64,000 nucleotides of DNA from positions 21,397,261 through 21,461,260 of the forward strand of contig NC_003074.8 in NCBI RefSeq assembly GCF_000001735.4, in the 5' to 3' direction. This stretch comes from Arabidopsis thaliana (Eukaryota; Streptophyta; Magnoliopsida; Brassicales; Brassicaceae). The notes below the pieces were generated by a model. That model had not been told where the DNA came from. It was given only the letters and a program-made list of their open reading frames with translations, and did not search any database. Position numbers and translations under genes: made by a program. This document shows, one piece after another, positions 1 through 10,773 of this stretch (positions are counted from its first letter, which is position 1; every line of letters begins with the position of its first letter).

Positions 1-144
1 TACCTGCGTAACATATATAAATATCTCTGATTTTCTACAGGAAGATAGATAATTACAGAAAACGTTATTTAACAGAGTTTTTCTCCATTCACTTTTATCC
101 TCTGAGCTTTTGGACTTGAAAGATAAAGAGTAAGGTTTAAAAAG

Positions 145-158
145 TTTTGACTTATTTG
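145..158 (-). terminator. snRNA 3'-end formation box
   Basis: Just past the U2 coding end the minus strand reads CAAATAAGTCAAAA. This fits the plant snRNA 3' box consensus CA(N3-10)AGTNNAA, which directs 3'-end formation of Pol II snRNAs. Position and sequence both agree with the U2 gene upstream. Confidence 0.8.
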
Positions 159-162
159 CTTG

Positions 163-358
163 GCGGGTTGAGCCAGGCCCGTGCAGTAGTGCAACGCATG
201 GGCGACTCGTGAAAGCCCAGATAGCAAGCTATCTTAGTGGGCTTTCTCCCTTAAAAAATAGAGTTAATATCGTGTGGGCCGATGGCCCACATATCAGATA
301 TTAAACTGATAAGAACAGATACTACACTTGATCTTAGCCAAAAGGCCGAGAAAGGTAT
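163..358 (-). ncRNA. U2 spliceosomal snRNA
   Basis: This is the RNA of the U2 snRNP, which pairs with the intron branch site during splicing in the nucleus. Read on the minus strand from 358 the sequence begins ATACCTTTCTCGGCC, the canonical U2 5' end. It continues through the branch-point recognition core GTAGTA (complement of 320-325), an AT-rich Sm-type site (ATTTTTTAAG, about 249-264) and the 3' stem-loops. The 196-nt length suits plant U2. Nothing in it looks disrupted, and the gene has its own promoter elements upstream and a 3' box downstream, so it looks functional. By memory this is one of the dispersed Arabidopsis U2 genes (At3g57765, U2.4). An open reading frame crosses it antisense but has no kinase similarity there. 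Confidence 0.97.
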
Positions 359-368
359 GATTTGGACG

Positions 369-1391
369 ATGGGCGGAGCTTCTTATTTATACTACAATGC
401 TTATGACCACGGCTCTCTAACTTGTCGATGTGGGACTTTACTCATTGCATCGTCAGGAGGTAAATACAATCCCATCCGTACGTTTTCTTCTCACCAAATC
501 CTTGAAGCTACAAACAACTTCGACTGGAGCTATGCAATCGGTGTAGACAGATTCGTGTGGTACAAAGGTACGATTGAAAACAGAGCCGTGCTGATCAAGT
601 ACTATAAAGGTGAACCCTTTAACTTTGACCCTGACAACTTTTACCGTGATATTGCGGTTTCATCGATGATGAGCAGCCATAAGAATGTTCTCAAGCTCTT
701 GGGGTGTTGTCTAGAGTTTCCTCGTCCGGTTCTCGTGTGTGAATACCCAGAAAAGGGAGCTCTTGCCTATATAGGAGGTGCGGGGGAGGTAATCAAGCCA
801 TTGGCTTGGAGTGTAAGATTGAAGATCGCTAAGGAGATTGCAGATGCTGTAACGTATCTGCATACTGAATTCCCTAGGACTATAATCCATAGGGATTTAA
901 AGCTTACAAATATTTTCTTGGACGAGAATTGGACCGCTAAGCTCTCTTCTTTCAGCCTCAGCATACCAATTCCAGAGGGAGAGTTGGGGGTAGAAGATAT
1001 CGTTTGCGGGACACAAGGCTTTGGAGAGCCCCACTATATGGTAACAGGTTTTGTCACTGAGAATGTTGACATCTATAGTTTTGGATTCATCATGCTAAGT
1101 CTTTTGACAGGAAAACATGGATTCTATCAAGAACCGGCTAATGGTGACAGTTATAACATGATTCTGTTGCCTGATTATGTTGAGAAGTGTTTGGGGCGAG
1201 GACCGTTAGCTAAACTGATAGACCCATCGATGTTAAACAGTACCGATGACGACATTCCTGATCATTCAAAACTGCAAATGGAAGCATTTGTTAATCTTGC
1301 ATTGAGATGTGTTGGATTCAGATCAGGAGAAACCAAGCTTCATATGATAGATGTTGCAAAAGAACTCAAGCGGATACAAAAACAGACCTGA
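369..1391 (+). CDS. ZED1-related kinase (ZRK, RLCK XII) pseudokinase
   Basis: Single-exon protein kinase fold closely resembling ZED1/RKS1, the ZRK pseudokinases that act with the NLR ZAR1 as adaptors sensing bacterial effectors. From Met at 369 it has about 340 residues. The family motifs PIRTFSSHQILEATNNF, the VLIK lysine (K77), HRDLKLTN (174-181) and a C-terminal VAKELKRIQ are present. The glycine loop is not recognisable, and the DFG motif reads SFS (from residue 194), so the Mg-binding Asp is missing, as in other ZRKs. The frame stays open upstream to an ATG at 282, but that part is antisense to the U2 gene and its promoter. The usual ZRK N-terminus is replaced by this sequence, so the start is uncertain. 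By memory this is At3g57770. Confidence 0.85.
   Translation: MGGASYLYYNAYDHGSLTCRCGTLLIASSGGKYNPIRTFSSHQILEATNNFDWSYAIGVDRFVWYKGTIENRAVLIKYYKGEPFNFDPDNFYRDIAVSSMMSSHKNVLKLLGCCLEFPRPVLVCEYPEKGALAYIGGAGEVIKPLAWSVRLKIAKEIADAVTYLHTEFPRTIIHRDLKLTNIFLDENWTAKLSSFSLSIPIPEGELGVEDIVCGTQGFGEPHYMVTGFVTENVDIYSFGFIMLSLLTGKHGFYQEPANGDSYNMILLPDYVEKCLGRGPLAKLIDPSMLNSTDDDIPDHSKLQMEAFVNLALRCVGFRSGETKLHMIDVAKELKRIQKQT
384..436 (-). promoter_or_regulatory. Plant snRNA promoter: USE plus TATA box
   Basis: The upstream sequence element GTCCCACATCG lies on the minus strand at 436-426, a perfect match to the plant consensus RTCCCACATCG. A TATA box (TATAAATA) lies at 391-384, about 30 bases before the U2 start at 358. 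About 34 bases separate the two elements. That spacing is the one known for RNA polymerase II snRNA genes in plants; Pol III genes such as U6 have about ten bases fewer. The elements sit inside the reading frame of the neighbouring pseudokinase. Confidence 0.95.
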
Positions 1392-2505
1392 CCGCAAACC
1401 TGGTGAGACTGATCAGATCTATCATCTATCTATTATTATGTATTCTTAGTAGTAAAAACTTGTTATGATCTTCTCGTTTTTTAGCTTCTTTACTATTTAT
1501 GTTGTATGTAAGATTCTGAGTTTCATCATTCATAATGCAAGGATTGTTTACTTAAGCTACACATAATCTAAGCAAATGTAATAAAACTTTCATAGAGACT
1601 ATATCAGAACAGAGAATCTCTAACTGATGTCTGAATCCACTTGAGTTCTTTAAGCTACTTCGATCATCTTTGGCATATCTTCATCTTTCTTCTCACAGCA
1701 TCTAAGTGATAGAAAAAGCACACGCTTCCAGCTGCAATATTTAACTAACAAAACCCAATGGACATAAACATTGAAATAACGTAAACAGGAGTCAGGAGGA
1801 CGTTTCTGATAACATGATTTATAAACATAGCATCATGCTGATTGAGAAATCTGCAAATTATCCATCAAACCGTAGCTCGCAGATGAGATTCACATGACGC
1901 AATTTAATTGAAGATTTTTTCGTAACCATAATTCAAAGCCATCCAATGCCATTGTGGCTTCAGGCTAAAACATTACCAATCATATTTTTGCCCAGAGACA
2001 AGCAAAAGTTTAACGAGAAGTACCTATTTTTTCTACTACAGATTTACCACGAAGAGAGATAGATAATGTCAAAGATTTACTACAGAAAGAATCACAGATT
2101 TACTTATCTTATATTTTGGTTGTTTTGGACTTGAATGATAGAGACTTACCGACCTCAACGTGATTTGTGCTCAGATTCTGTTTGTAGTTAGTTATATCCT
2201 CTTCTTGGTCTCAATTTCACATTCTAGATTCAAATTCCAAGAGAACACCTTTCGTCTGCCACTAAGAGTGGCCAGAAGACTGTAATTAGTATCTTTGATG
2301 GTTTATTGAGGAGGAAAAACAACAAAGAAACATAAGAAATGTCCAGAAATAAAGATAGCTAATTGTTAAATACAATCCTCTAGGAGCATATTCATTTGAT
2401 CAAATACTTACGGCTACATAAAACTTGGACAAAACTTATTTTGTTTCAGTAGTAGATGGTAACAAAGGGCTTCCTTAAAAAGCTCAACATTTGACTTCCA
2501 ATCAC
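1392..2505. other. Intergenic, 3' flank of the ZRK gene with repeated segment
   Basis: No coding region is supported. The stretch around 2028-2150 (TTTCTACTACAG, AGATAGATAAT, TTTTGGACTTGAA) resembles 35-130 at the left edge of the window. It looks like the shared 3' flank of two tandem ZRK copies. The rest is AT-rich, with no feature I recognise. Confidence 0.5.
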
Positions 2506-5069
2506 TCACATAGACCACACTTCCCTAAGAAGCTCATATCTTGAAATTGTCACCCCTGGCCCTATTTTCTCAGCTTCCTGCTTCACATTCCTGCCCTGTG
2601 CGGAAATTGGTGACAGCGATACGTTTTCAATGATGGATGTAAGAGGAGAATCCAGTTCCTCCAGCTCGTCATCGCTTGTGTATCCTTTTCTTTGTATCAT
2701 AGACACATTCCTCGACATTCTAGAGATGTCTCCTACCTCTGCAACATTGGTTGATGATGGAGGAGTGTACGAAACAGGAGAAGCTGCGTAAGGGAAGCTA
2801 ACTCCTGATAACTTCTGCTCTGAAATGCTCTGATGAAGAAACAAACCAAAAAAAAAGTATAGTGAGAGCTAAGCAGAGTACAGATGAATGAAGGATTTAG
2901 AGCTTTTACCTCGTTATTAAGCTCTTCTAGGACAGCTCCAGGGACATCATCAGGACAAAACTCATCAGGTGTAAAGTTGCAGAGTATTCTTTTGATCAAC
3001 GCAAGACTTATCGATGGACATACCTATAAATCAACCAAGAATAAAGGCTCTGTGGTCAAGAAAGTTTAATCAAGAACTTAAAGCGTGATAATGAAAGATA
3101 ACAAAACCTCTTCTCTAGTGGATCGGTCCATAAGCATGTCTTTTGGAAGCATAAGTAGATCACTGAGTTCGTTTAGCAAACTGAAAGATTTCTCACTTTC
3201 TATTGGATCATTTTCTTCAACTGAATCTCTAGTGTTTATGGAGAACATTTCTGCAAGGCATCTAGACCAATTCCCAATCTACAAGCGAGAGATCACAACA
3301 TTCAAAAACATTAGTACTTTCTCATGTTAAGTGAATATAACAATCTGATTATGTTTCTTAATGTTGTACCGCGTTTTTAAGCTGTGCACCGGATCCAAAG
3401 CTTAAGTTTCCAGAAAGGATAGGCAGAACTTTGGAATCAAGGATAGGATCAGAGACAGGATCCGTGGGAATCTGATGCTCTGACTCACGCAGAATTGCGT
3501 TGAACATGGCTACGTCAATTCGAGCTATACACTTCTCCATTACCTGTTACGTAGTATGGAGAGAATGTATATATAAAATTTAAGATTTCAATAGCTTTTA
3601 CATACTTTAAGCTATTGGCTTTAGCTTTAAAATGTAGAATCTGAATACCATTTTAGCCAAGATAGGTAAGCAACCGCACTCGTGCCGCGCTCCTCGCATA
3701 GGACAGAGCCGCGATAGTGTAACTTTGAAAGCGTTTTTCCATAGGCTGATTGAAAAGCTTCCTTGCTCAATATCTCCCAAGATATGCTCCTTTGTTTTAC
3801 CGCCATTTTCCGGTGATTGCATGTGAGGAGTGAAAACCTGAGAGACAGAAGAGAACATGAACAAATTTTGAGATGTCTTAAAGAATGAATATTTTCTTAA
3901 AATTTCAATGAAAGAAAAAGTCTTTCTTAAAATTTTACCTGCCACCAAACAGATTCAACAATTCTAGAGAAAATCCAGAATTCGACTTTCTCTAATGCAG
4001 CAGTGAAGGTTTGTGATTCCTGCCAATCTTCGAAAACCTGCTTAAAACCATTTGACTGCTTAGTCCATTGGTTCTTCTTCCTTCTTACCTTCCCTAAAAC
4101 ATTATGTTCACTCCCATTTGATGCAGAGGTCTCTGTGAAATGACTAGGAACACTAGTTTTACCAAAAGCCTGCAAAATGATCTCTCTGAGAGAAATGATG
4201 TTCGATAACCAGAAGGTCAACCTGAAACATAAGGAACCAAGAAAAAGCTGAGAAGATCAAGATCTTAAAGGCTACTACACGCACAATGTTAAACTGTGTT
4301 TTTGTTACCTTGAAACATCATTTCCGCAAGATTTAGCAGCTAAAATGAGACCAGACACAGAGTTTCTAGCGACAGTTGCTCGTTTTCCTTGACTCCAATG
4401 TTTACAAGCATGAATATAGATTCTTGAAATTCTTCGAGCAGGTGTGTGAAGCTTGTGAGCTGAGCTAGAGTGGTCTGGTACAACCGAATAGAGCGAAATC
4501 TCGAGCGCTGCAACTTCTCTTAGCTCTTCTTCAAGTTTCTCAACTCTTGTCTCCAAAGTCTCAACCATTTGCTTCAACATTTCTTCATCCTCCTCAAAAT
4601 TCTCATTTTTCTCTTTGACATCACCTGCCTCGTTCTCACTTCCACCGCTTAGACCACCATTCGAAGCATCATCCCAAACTTCGACTACCTTATCAACATT
4701 GACACCTTCGCAAGTTTCAGGAGAAGATACAGAATCTGTCTTCTCGTGAGCTATAGCATCTAATTCTTTGCTTTCTTCCTTCTCCTCCTCATCTTCATCA
4801 TCACAAGCCAAGCCATTTATAGTCTCTTCCTTCTCAGTTTTCTCTGAAGAGTCATTCACTGCATGATCATCATCATCAGAGAGCTTTGATTGTGTAGTTG
4901 TATCATCTACTACTACTGAGACATTAGATTCCTCCTTAGTAGCTTTGAGTCTTTCTTGCTCTGAAGATCGTTTAGCACCATTTGTCTTCTGTGGCTTTTG
5001 ATCTCTTTTCCCATTCTTCGTAGAGCGATTCGACTGTACACTGTTGTTGGTTGTTCTTCCCTTCATCAT
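2506..5069 (-). CDS. Nucleolar-like acidic coiled-coil protein (At2g42320/At3g57780 type)
   Basis: Seven coding exons on the minus strand: 5069-4309, 4221-3939, 3837-3649, 3543-3370, 3278-3108, 3023-2910 and 2829-2506. All have GT-AG borders and join in frame to 671 residues. The N-terminal 150 residues are low-complexity, basic then strongly acidic. A short coiled coil follows (MVETLETRVEKLEEELREV). Next is a conserved block starting VAALEISLYSVVPDHSSSAHKLHTP and running into LTFWLSNIISLREII, seen in plant proteins labelled nucleolar GAR2-like. No enzymatic motif is visible and the molecular role is unknown. I chose the ATG at 5069 because the frame upstream has only a TTG. An intron acceptor in the leader near 5138 suggests a spliced 5' UTR. 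By memory this is At3g57780. Confidence 0.88.
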
Positions 5070-7574
5070 CAAACTCTTTTCAGTTTTCCTCCATTGCAGC
5101 CAAAGCAACAGTTACTTAACAACTTTCAAGAAAAGCCTGAAAAAAAGAACAGCTGTGATCAATAGTCTGAAACAGAAGAAAATGACAAAAACTCAGTTGC
5201 GTATATTCCTGAAATCCAAGGCAAATTAGGATATGAAATAAGGAAAACGACAACATTATTGACACTTGTTATGGTTCGTTTCAATCTACATGAAAAGGAA
5301 AAAAAATGATTTACATTTTTAATACTAAAAACGGCAAGTCCCCACATAAGCAATCAGTAAGATTCTCACAATTTCCCAAAGTTGCTATTAGATATTAGTG
5401 CATTCACAAGAATGATTTTTGATCTTCTATATTTGAAAAATAGAGGAAAGATATTAAAAAAGGAAAAAAAAAAATGAAAATTTACGAGTGACTGAGAATC
5501 TGGATGAAGAAACAGAGCTTTCTTCCACTTTGGGATCACCAAGAAATCCGTTTTTTGTTCAGCAAATGAGTTTTTTCTTTATTCTGAAAACCGTAAAAAG
5601 CTAGTACTTTATTTCTCCTTCTACAGACATGGATCGTGTACGGTACGGACCGTGAAGATCGGTCGTTGTGAATGATGCCGTTACATATAAACCGGGAAGT
5701 TTTTGTCGGTGGTTCAAGTGTTTACCGGGAGTCGCCAGTCACATTGTACTCGTTTACTTTAGGTCAGAGTAATGATGACCGTATTGTCACTTTCACTTTA
5801 GTCCTTCAGATCTTATTTGCCTTCCCCACTTGTAAACACTAAACAGTAACTATGATCTTGCTTCTACACAACAAAATGTGAAAGGCAGAAGCAACATTTT
5901 TTTGCAATGGCTATATATGATGTTGTGCAGTAGTAAATTAGTAATAAAACTGGATAGAGAAGCAGAACTCTTGATTTTATTTTGAGATGGTTGTTATTTT
6001 ATATGTGAACAAGCTGTTGTCGTTTATTTAAAATGAAATTATTGAGTTTACGATTGTGGACAAGGGAACAGAGAGTGTGTGGCCAAGCTAAGGATGGTAG
6101 ATCACAAGAGATAATATTAAACTTTATTATAAGATACAGCTAGAAAATAATCAAAGCAAAAGTTTTGCTAGTTTGATATCTTATAAACATATAATATGAA
6201 ACGACAAGAAGCACTTAATGTGATTTTGGAACCTGTAGTATGTAGATGCATACGATTTAAGAAATATCAATGCAGGTGGCAGCAAGCAATAAGTACACCC
6301 GCCAGTTTTACCGTTCACTATTCAAAAACAGCCAACAAACATTCAAGTAAACCGAGACTCACTTTTTCAGTTGAGCCAATTTGGTCAAATCATGCAAGTG
6401 TGGTATGGATATCAAATCTCGGTTTCGGTTTAGATTTTCCGGTTCTACAATCGTTTTTCGTTGTTTGTTCGGTTTGGACATCCCAATGTATAAAAGAAGA
6501 AAAGGATTTTAGAATCATACTCTTGGGAGATATTGAAACAGAGTAAGAATCCAAACAACCAAAATGAGATGAAAAGATTTAGGGATCCAACACAGAACCT
6601 AGGGTTACCTAGAAGATTCACAAGGCAACAATGAAGGCTAATGAAAATATCAGACAAGTAATAATCTTCAAAGTGACAGTACCTATTCCTAAATCTATTC
6701 ATCAGAACCTGCAGCGACATGAAGTATACTGTTACTCTAAAACTTCATCTACCTACTTGAGTGTAATTATGTTTGCACCTCCCTCTCCCTCGACATATCC
6801 AAGTACTTCATCAAAACCTCCTCCCCGAAAACCGATATCAAACACTCTCATGTTCTTTCACTTGGTATTAGTACAGTGGCTTGCAATTCGGCACACGCAG
6901 CCACTAACATAATGGTTATAAACTGGGAAGCACACTCAAGCAATCATTCTATCCCCCCAATATGTTTGGAAACAAAACAAACAGGAATCTAGTGTTCATT
7001 ACCTAACTCCATGACTGTATATAGTGCTAGAACCTAGAATCTTAAGCTATGGTAATGAACCGTCTCGACATTTTTATATCTAGAAAACAAAAGAGAGAAA
7101 CTTTTCCCAACCAGAACTATACTTATAACTTCTGACTATTACTAATGTGAAGTTGGGACTGTACCACACAGAGTCATAAGATAACGAACAGAAACAAACC
7201 AGACCCCTCTAAGCAAATGAATCATACAATGTCAGCAAAAGCAATAAACTTTTCATCACTTTCTCCAAGAATATTAAAAAAGTAACCAAATATGAGAAGT
7301 TATAAGCAAAGGATTGGAGGCAAGAGAGCTTTGAAACATGATCAAAAATTAAGGTGAGTTACATAAAACCATCGTCAAGAGTTAAAGATCGCTTATTTCA
7401 TGAACATATTTATCGACACTAACGAAGAGGAGAGGAGGAACAAAACGAAACCCTAGGTCACTAGTATTCGTGATCATCATCATAAATGGGAAAATCTCCT
7501 CAAATCCCCGGAAAAACAAACAAAACACATACATACCAGATCAACCATTGAATCATATCTCCCAAGTTTTGGGA
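5070..7574. other. Intergenic and UTR sequence between two minus-strand genes
   Basis: The right part (about 6900-7574) is probably the 3' UTR and flank of the complex I subunit gene. The left part holds the leader and promoter of the nucleolar-like gene. Around 6335-6490 there is sequence of the 'aaccgag...cggtttcggttt...ccggtt' kind, typical of degenerate dispersed crucifer repeats. Short open frames at 6196-6912 show no protein similarity I recognise. Confidence 0.45.
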
Positions 7575-7919
7575 TTAACCAGATGAATCTCCGGCAGATG
7601 CAAGCTTCTCCATCTCGAGGCGCTCAAGAGCTTTCTGGTGAGCCCAGGTCTCGATTGAAAGATCAGGTTTGGCATTGAGACCCACTCCGAGGATTACAAT
7701 CGTGAGGAAGCTTGTGATGTAACATGGAAGCTCCCAATCTTCCCACTTGCGCGACTGTCCTGGAGGCGGCGGAGTCCGGTTCATGAAATATCCTTTGGGT
7801 CGTTCTTCGTGACCCGGTGTCGCCCACCGGCTTGGACCAGTAGATGTGGATCCAGATCGGAAGTGGATCCGGTTTCGGAGCGTCTTCGCTGCGACAATCA
7901 ATGGCTTCGTCGACGCCAT
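7575..7919 (-). CDS. Mitochondrial complex I subunit ESSS / NDUFB11-like
   Basis: Single-exon gene for a 114-residue protein. It matches the plant ESSS (NDUFB11-type) accessory subunit of NADH:ubiquinone oxidoreductase, which sits in the membrane arm in the inner mitochondrial membrane. The N-terminus (MASTKPLIVAAKTLRNRIHF) is basic and Ser/Thr-rich, like a presequence. A conserved Pro/Gly-rich block (GYFMNRTPPPPGQSRKWEDWELP) leads into one transmembrane segment (YITSFLTIVILGVGL, about residues 67-81). A short charged tail (ALERLEMEKLA) follows. By memory the pair ESSS-1/ESSS-2 is At2g42310/At3g57785. The gene lies about 200 bases downstream of the GH28 gene on the same strand, leaving little room for its promoter. 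Confidence 0.85.
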   Translation of the reverse strand: MASTKPLIVAAKTLRNRIHFRSGSTSTGPSRWATPGHEERPKGYFMNRTPPPPGQSRKWEDWELPCYITSFLTIVILGVGLNAKPDLSIETWAHQKALERLEMEKLASAGDSSG

Positions 7920-8126
7920 TTTTGTGATTCCGATTTCACTCTCAGTGATATATTGATGATTAGACGTAAATAAACTCTAGTGTGAGAAAACCTACAATTA
8001 CTTGTTGAAAACGGTGTCGTTGGAGAACTCGTGCTCACACAATTCACAACGTAGTCATTTTGGAGAAAACAAAAACCAAATTTCCAATTCTCTCACAAAG
8101 AAATATAAGAATCCAAAATCTCTTTA

Positions 8127-9828
8127 CTAAGCAAAAGCAATGTTGTTTTCACCAACCATAACGTAATCAGACTCAAACAATTTCGTGTAAAGACCAGAAG
8201 TGAAACCAACAAACGAGACATTATTCACAGTGGAAGGTCTAAATTCGAGAGGAACATTCCAAGCAGCATTCACATCATCATCATCTGACCATTTCAGGTC
8301 AACATTCTCAACGCGAAACCCGTTCACATGCTCCATAATGATTCCAGACGTGGCTCTATGGTTCACTAGACCTTGACATCCAGGTCTATAGTCCACAAGC
8401 CCTGCACTGTAATTACTCCATCTTCTGAAAGTAAGGTTCATGTTCTTGAACTTTATATCTGAGAGTAGTCCGTTTGGTGAACCTGATAAAAAGACTCCGT
8501 TTTCGGAATCGATTGTTATGTTTACGAATAGGAGATTCGAGATTGAGCCTTCCTTTGCAGATGAGTCACGAGGGCAAGTTGTTATATAGATTGGTTCTGC
8601 TCTTCCCCACCAAGAAGGATCGTAGTATCTTGTACTAATGTTTATGTTTGAAAATGTAACGTCACTCACATTTCCTGCACATATTCGGGTTACATTACAT
8701 AAGTTTCTGTGTTGTATGCAGCCAAAGAAAAGAAGAAACTTGTTTACCTCCATCGCGTATTTGCATGCCAAGTCCTCTGTGAGATTCAAAAATAGTGATG
8801 TTATCAAAGACAAGACCTTTGAAATCAAACCAGCTCGCACTACCGAGTTTAATGGCTGAGGATTTGGTCCGGATCCAACAGTCTGTAGCGGTTAAGTTGT
8901 AAAGTGGACCAGTGTAAGTCTTGGGACAGATTGCATCATCTCCAGTATCGATATGACACCGAGTTATAACAGTGTTGTTGGAATCTTCAATGTCGATTCC
9001 ATCGTTATTTGGAGTATTGAAGTCCCCAAGGATCGATACATCATGGACTGATGTGTTCTCACATCTCACAATGTGCAAACTGCAATGAGAGTGTGTATAT
9101 AATCAAATCAGAGATTACTTAGCACAGAAGCCTAAATTCTCAGCTAGAGTTACTTTATCTTCGATCTAAGATAGTGAAACAAAGTCAAATTTGTTCATAG
9201 AGTTCTTTGTGAAAAGCAGAAGTTTCAAAACTAACCACCAATACGCAGGCTCTCGTAGTGTGATGTTCCAGATCTCAACGTTTATAGAATCAACGAATCC
9301 AACAAGCCTGGGTCTACACTCATCACCCAAGCAAGCTCCGGTTTGGTTCCAGCTCACCATCACGTTCTTCTTCTCGTCGAATCTGACCACGAACTTCGAT
9401 CCTTGGCCATCAATCGCTCCTCCGCCAGTGATTCCAACATCCGTAGCGTTATTCGCCACCACCACGTACCAATCCGACGAAGTCTCCGCCGGATAATAAT
9501 CCTCGATTCTCGGTCCACCGAGAAGCACGGCGTTCTCCGTCACATCGAGAATGACGCCAGATCGGAGATGGAGCTTAGCGGTCAAATAGTTGCCGGAAGG
9601 GAAAACGACGCGGCAGATGGAAGAAAAAGATGTGTAGTGACGATTGCAGGCGTCAATGGTTGACTGAATCGCAGAAGTATCGTAGTTGATACCATCGCCG
9701 GTAGCACCGAAATCGGTAACGGAGAGGGTCAGAGAATCGCCGGGAAGTTGAATTTTTGAATATGACGTGTCTGAACGTGATTGGACCAGAGAAAAGAATA
9801 ATAGTAACAATAATATGCTTCCCATCAT
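8127..9828 (-). CDS. Secreted GH28 polygalacturonase-like (pectin lyase fold) protein
   Basis: Three exons (9828-9236, 9079-8748, 8674-8127) give 490 residues. A signal peptide (MMGSILLLLLFFSLVQSRS) is followed by SVTDFGATGDGINYDTSAIQ, the typical start of plant glycoside hydrolase 28 proteins. Catalytic-region motifs in exon 2 are NNDGIDIEDSNN (NTDGID-like), DTGDDAIC (family GDD) and ESHRGLGMQIRDGG (family G-H-G-x-x-x-G; here HRGLG). The RIK motif is not evident; the matching region reads RYYDPSWWGRAEPIYI. That places it in the divergent At3g57790-type clade rather than among classic polygalacturonases. Likely site of action is the cell wall and likely substrate pectin, but substrate and activity are inferred. 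Many NxS/T sites suggest glycosylation. ATG at 9828 is the first of two adjacent Met codons. Confidence 0.9.
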
Positions 9829-10773
9829 TTTTTTTTAAAGGTCTTAATAATAATCTTATCCTATGTCTATGTGTGTAGACTTTATTGGAATTGATAAACA
9901 ACTGAAACTAGAATTCCAGATCTCTTCTATGAGGATCGTAGTGTCTTTACCGAATCCTGGATAGTTTGATGCAGAATAATAAGCTATGAGAGAGTTTGTA
10001 AAAACAAAAACAATTAATTAGGCACAATAATAGTGAAATAATACTACAAAAACATCAAAAATTTAAGTAAACATATATGAGCAAATTGATTAAGCAAATT
10101 GATTAAGCAAAAGAATTAAAAAGTGAAACTTTCTCTCGTGTAGATTTCGTCTAAGGCGGTTAATTTGTTGAATCTTAGGCTGAGGAAGAGATCGATACCA
10201 TCTAGTGGCGGGATTGATGATACACATCAATCTTTCTATACGGTAGACGCAAACAAGGCCATCACAGCTTCCGGTAACGTGCTTTGCACTCATATTTATG
10301 ATTGCATCTCTGTTCTTATCGAATGAGTCAATTTAGGGTTTTTTGTTACCTAACCTAAACCATAATTCAAGAGGTGCATTTTCACTTGGTCCAGCTCAAA
10401 CAATCTAAACATATAGTTGCATTTTGTTTTTGCTTCTTCTTTTTCGTGCAACTCCAATATCCAAAGGATGCCCCTGCTTCTTCTTTCTGTTTTTGTTTAT
10501 CGATACTGATTTATTTCCCTAAATAGAATTTTTTTATCTCTATTTATTATTAGTAAGATATATATAACGAGATCAAAATGATCATATCCTACTAAATTCT
10601 ACATTGTCGAAATCTGGTACAAGAATAAGAAACAATCATACCAGTGTTGTCTCTCTGAATCAAATGACTGATACCTTCTTAACAGATATCTATATTTATG
10701 ATTATATTTATATAGAGAGAAACGAGCTTATACGATGTATATACACATTCATGATCTCTACCGTTTTCCCAAC
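9829..10773. other. Intergenic between the GH28 gene and bHLH60
   Basis: Contains the F-box fragment listed separately (10090-10293). The remainder is AT-rich and holds the promoter of the GH28 gene and the 3' flank of the bHLH gene. I see no other gene. Confidence 0.5.
10090..10293 (-). pseudogene. F-box associated (FBA) domain fragment
   Basis: A 67-codon frame reads HVTGSCDGLVCVYRIERLMCIINPATRWYRSLP. This is the hallmark 'GSCNGLVC...(I/V)NPATRWxRxLP' block at the start of the F-box-associated domain in the very large Arabidopsis F-box family. There is no F-box upstream and no remaining FBA repeat downstream; similarity stops near LPQPKIQ and the tail looks random. It is most likely a relic of an SCF substrate-receptor gene, not a functional protein. 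Confidence 0.75.

Noticed and set aside
767-964. Minus-strand open frame inside the ZRK gene
   Set aside because: Antisense shadow of the kinase coding sequence, with no similarity of its own.
6196-6912. Open frames of 90-116 codons between the nucleolar-like and ESSS genes
   Set aside because: Composition follows a degenerate AACCG/CGGTT repeat, with no splice or protein evidence. Possible non-coding transcript at best.
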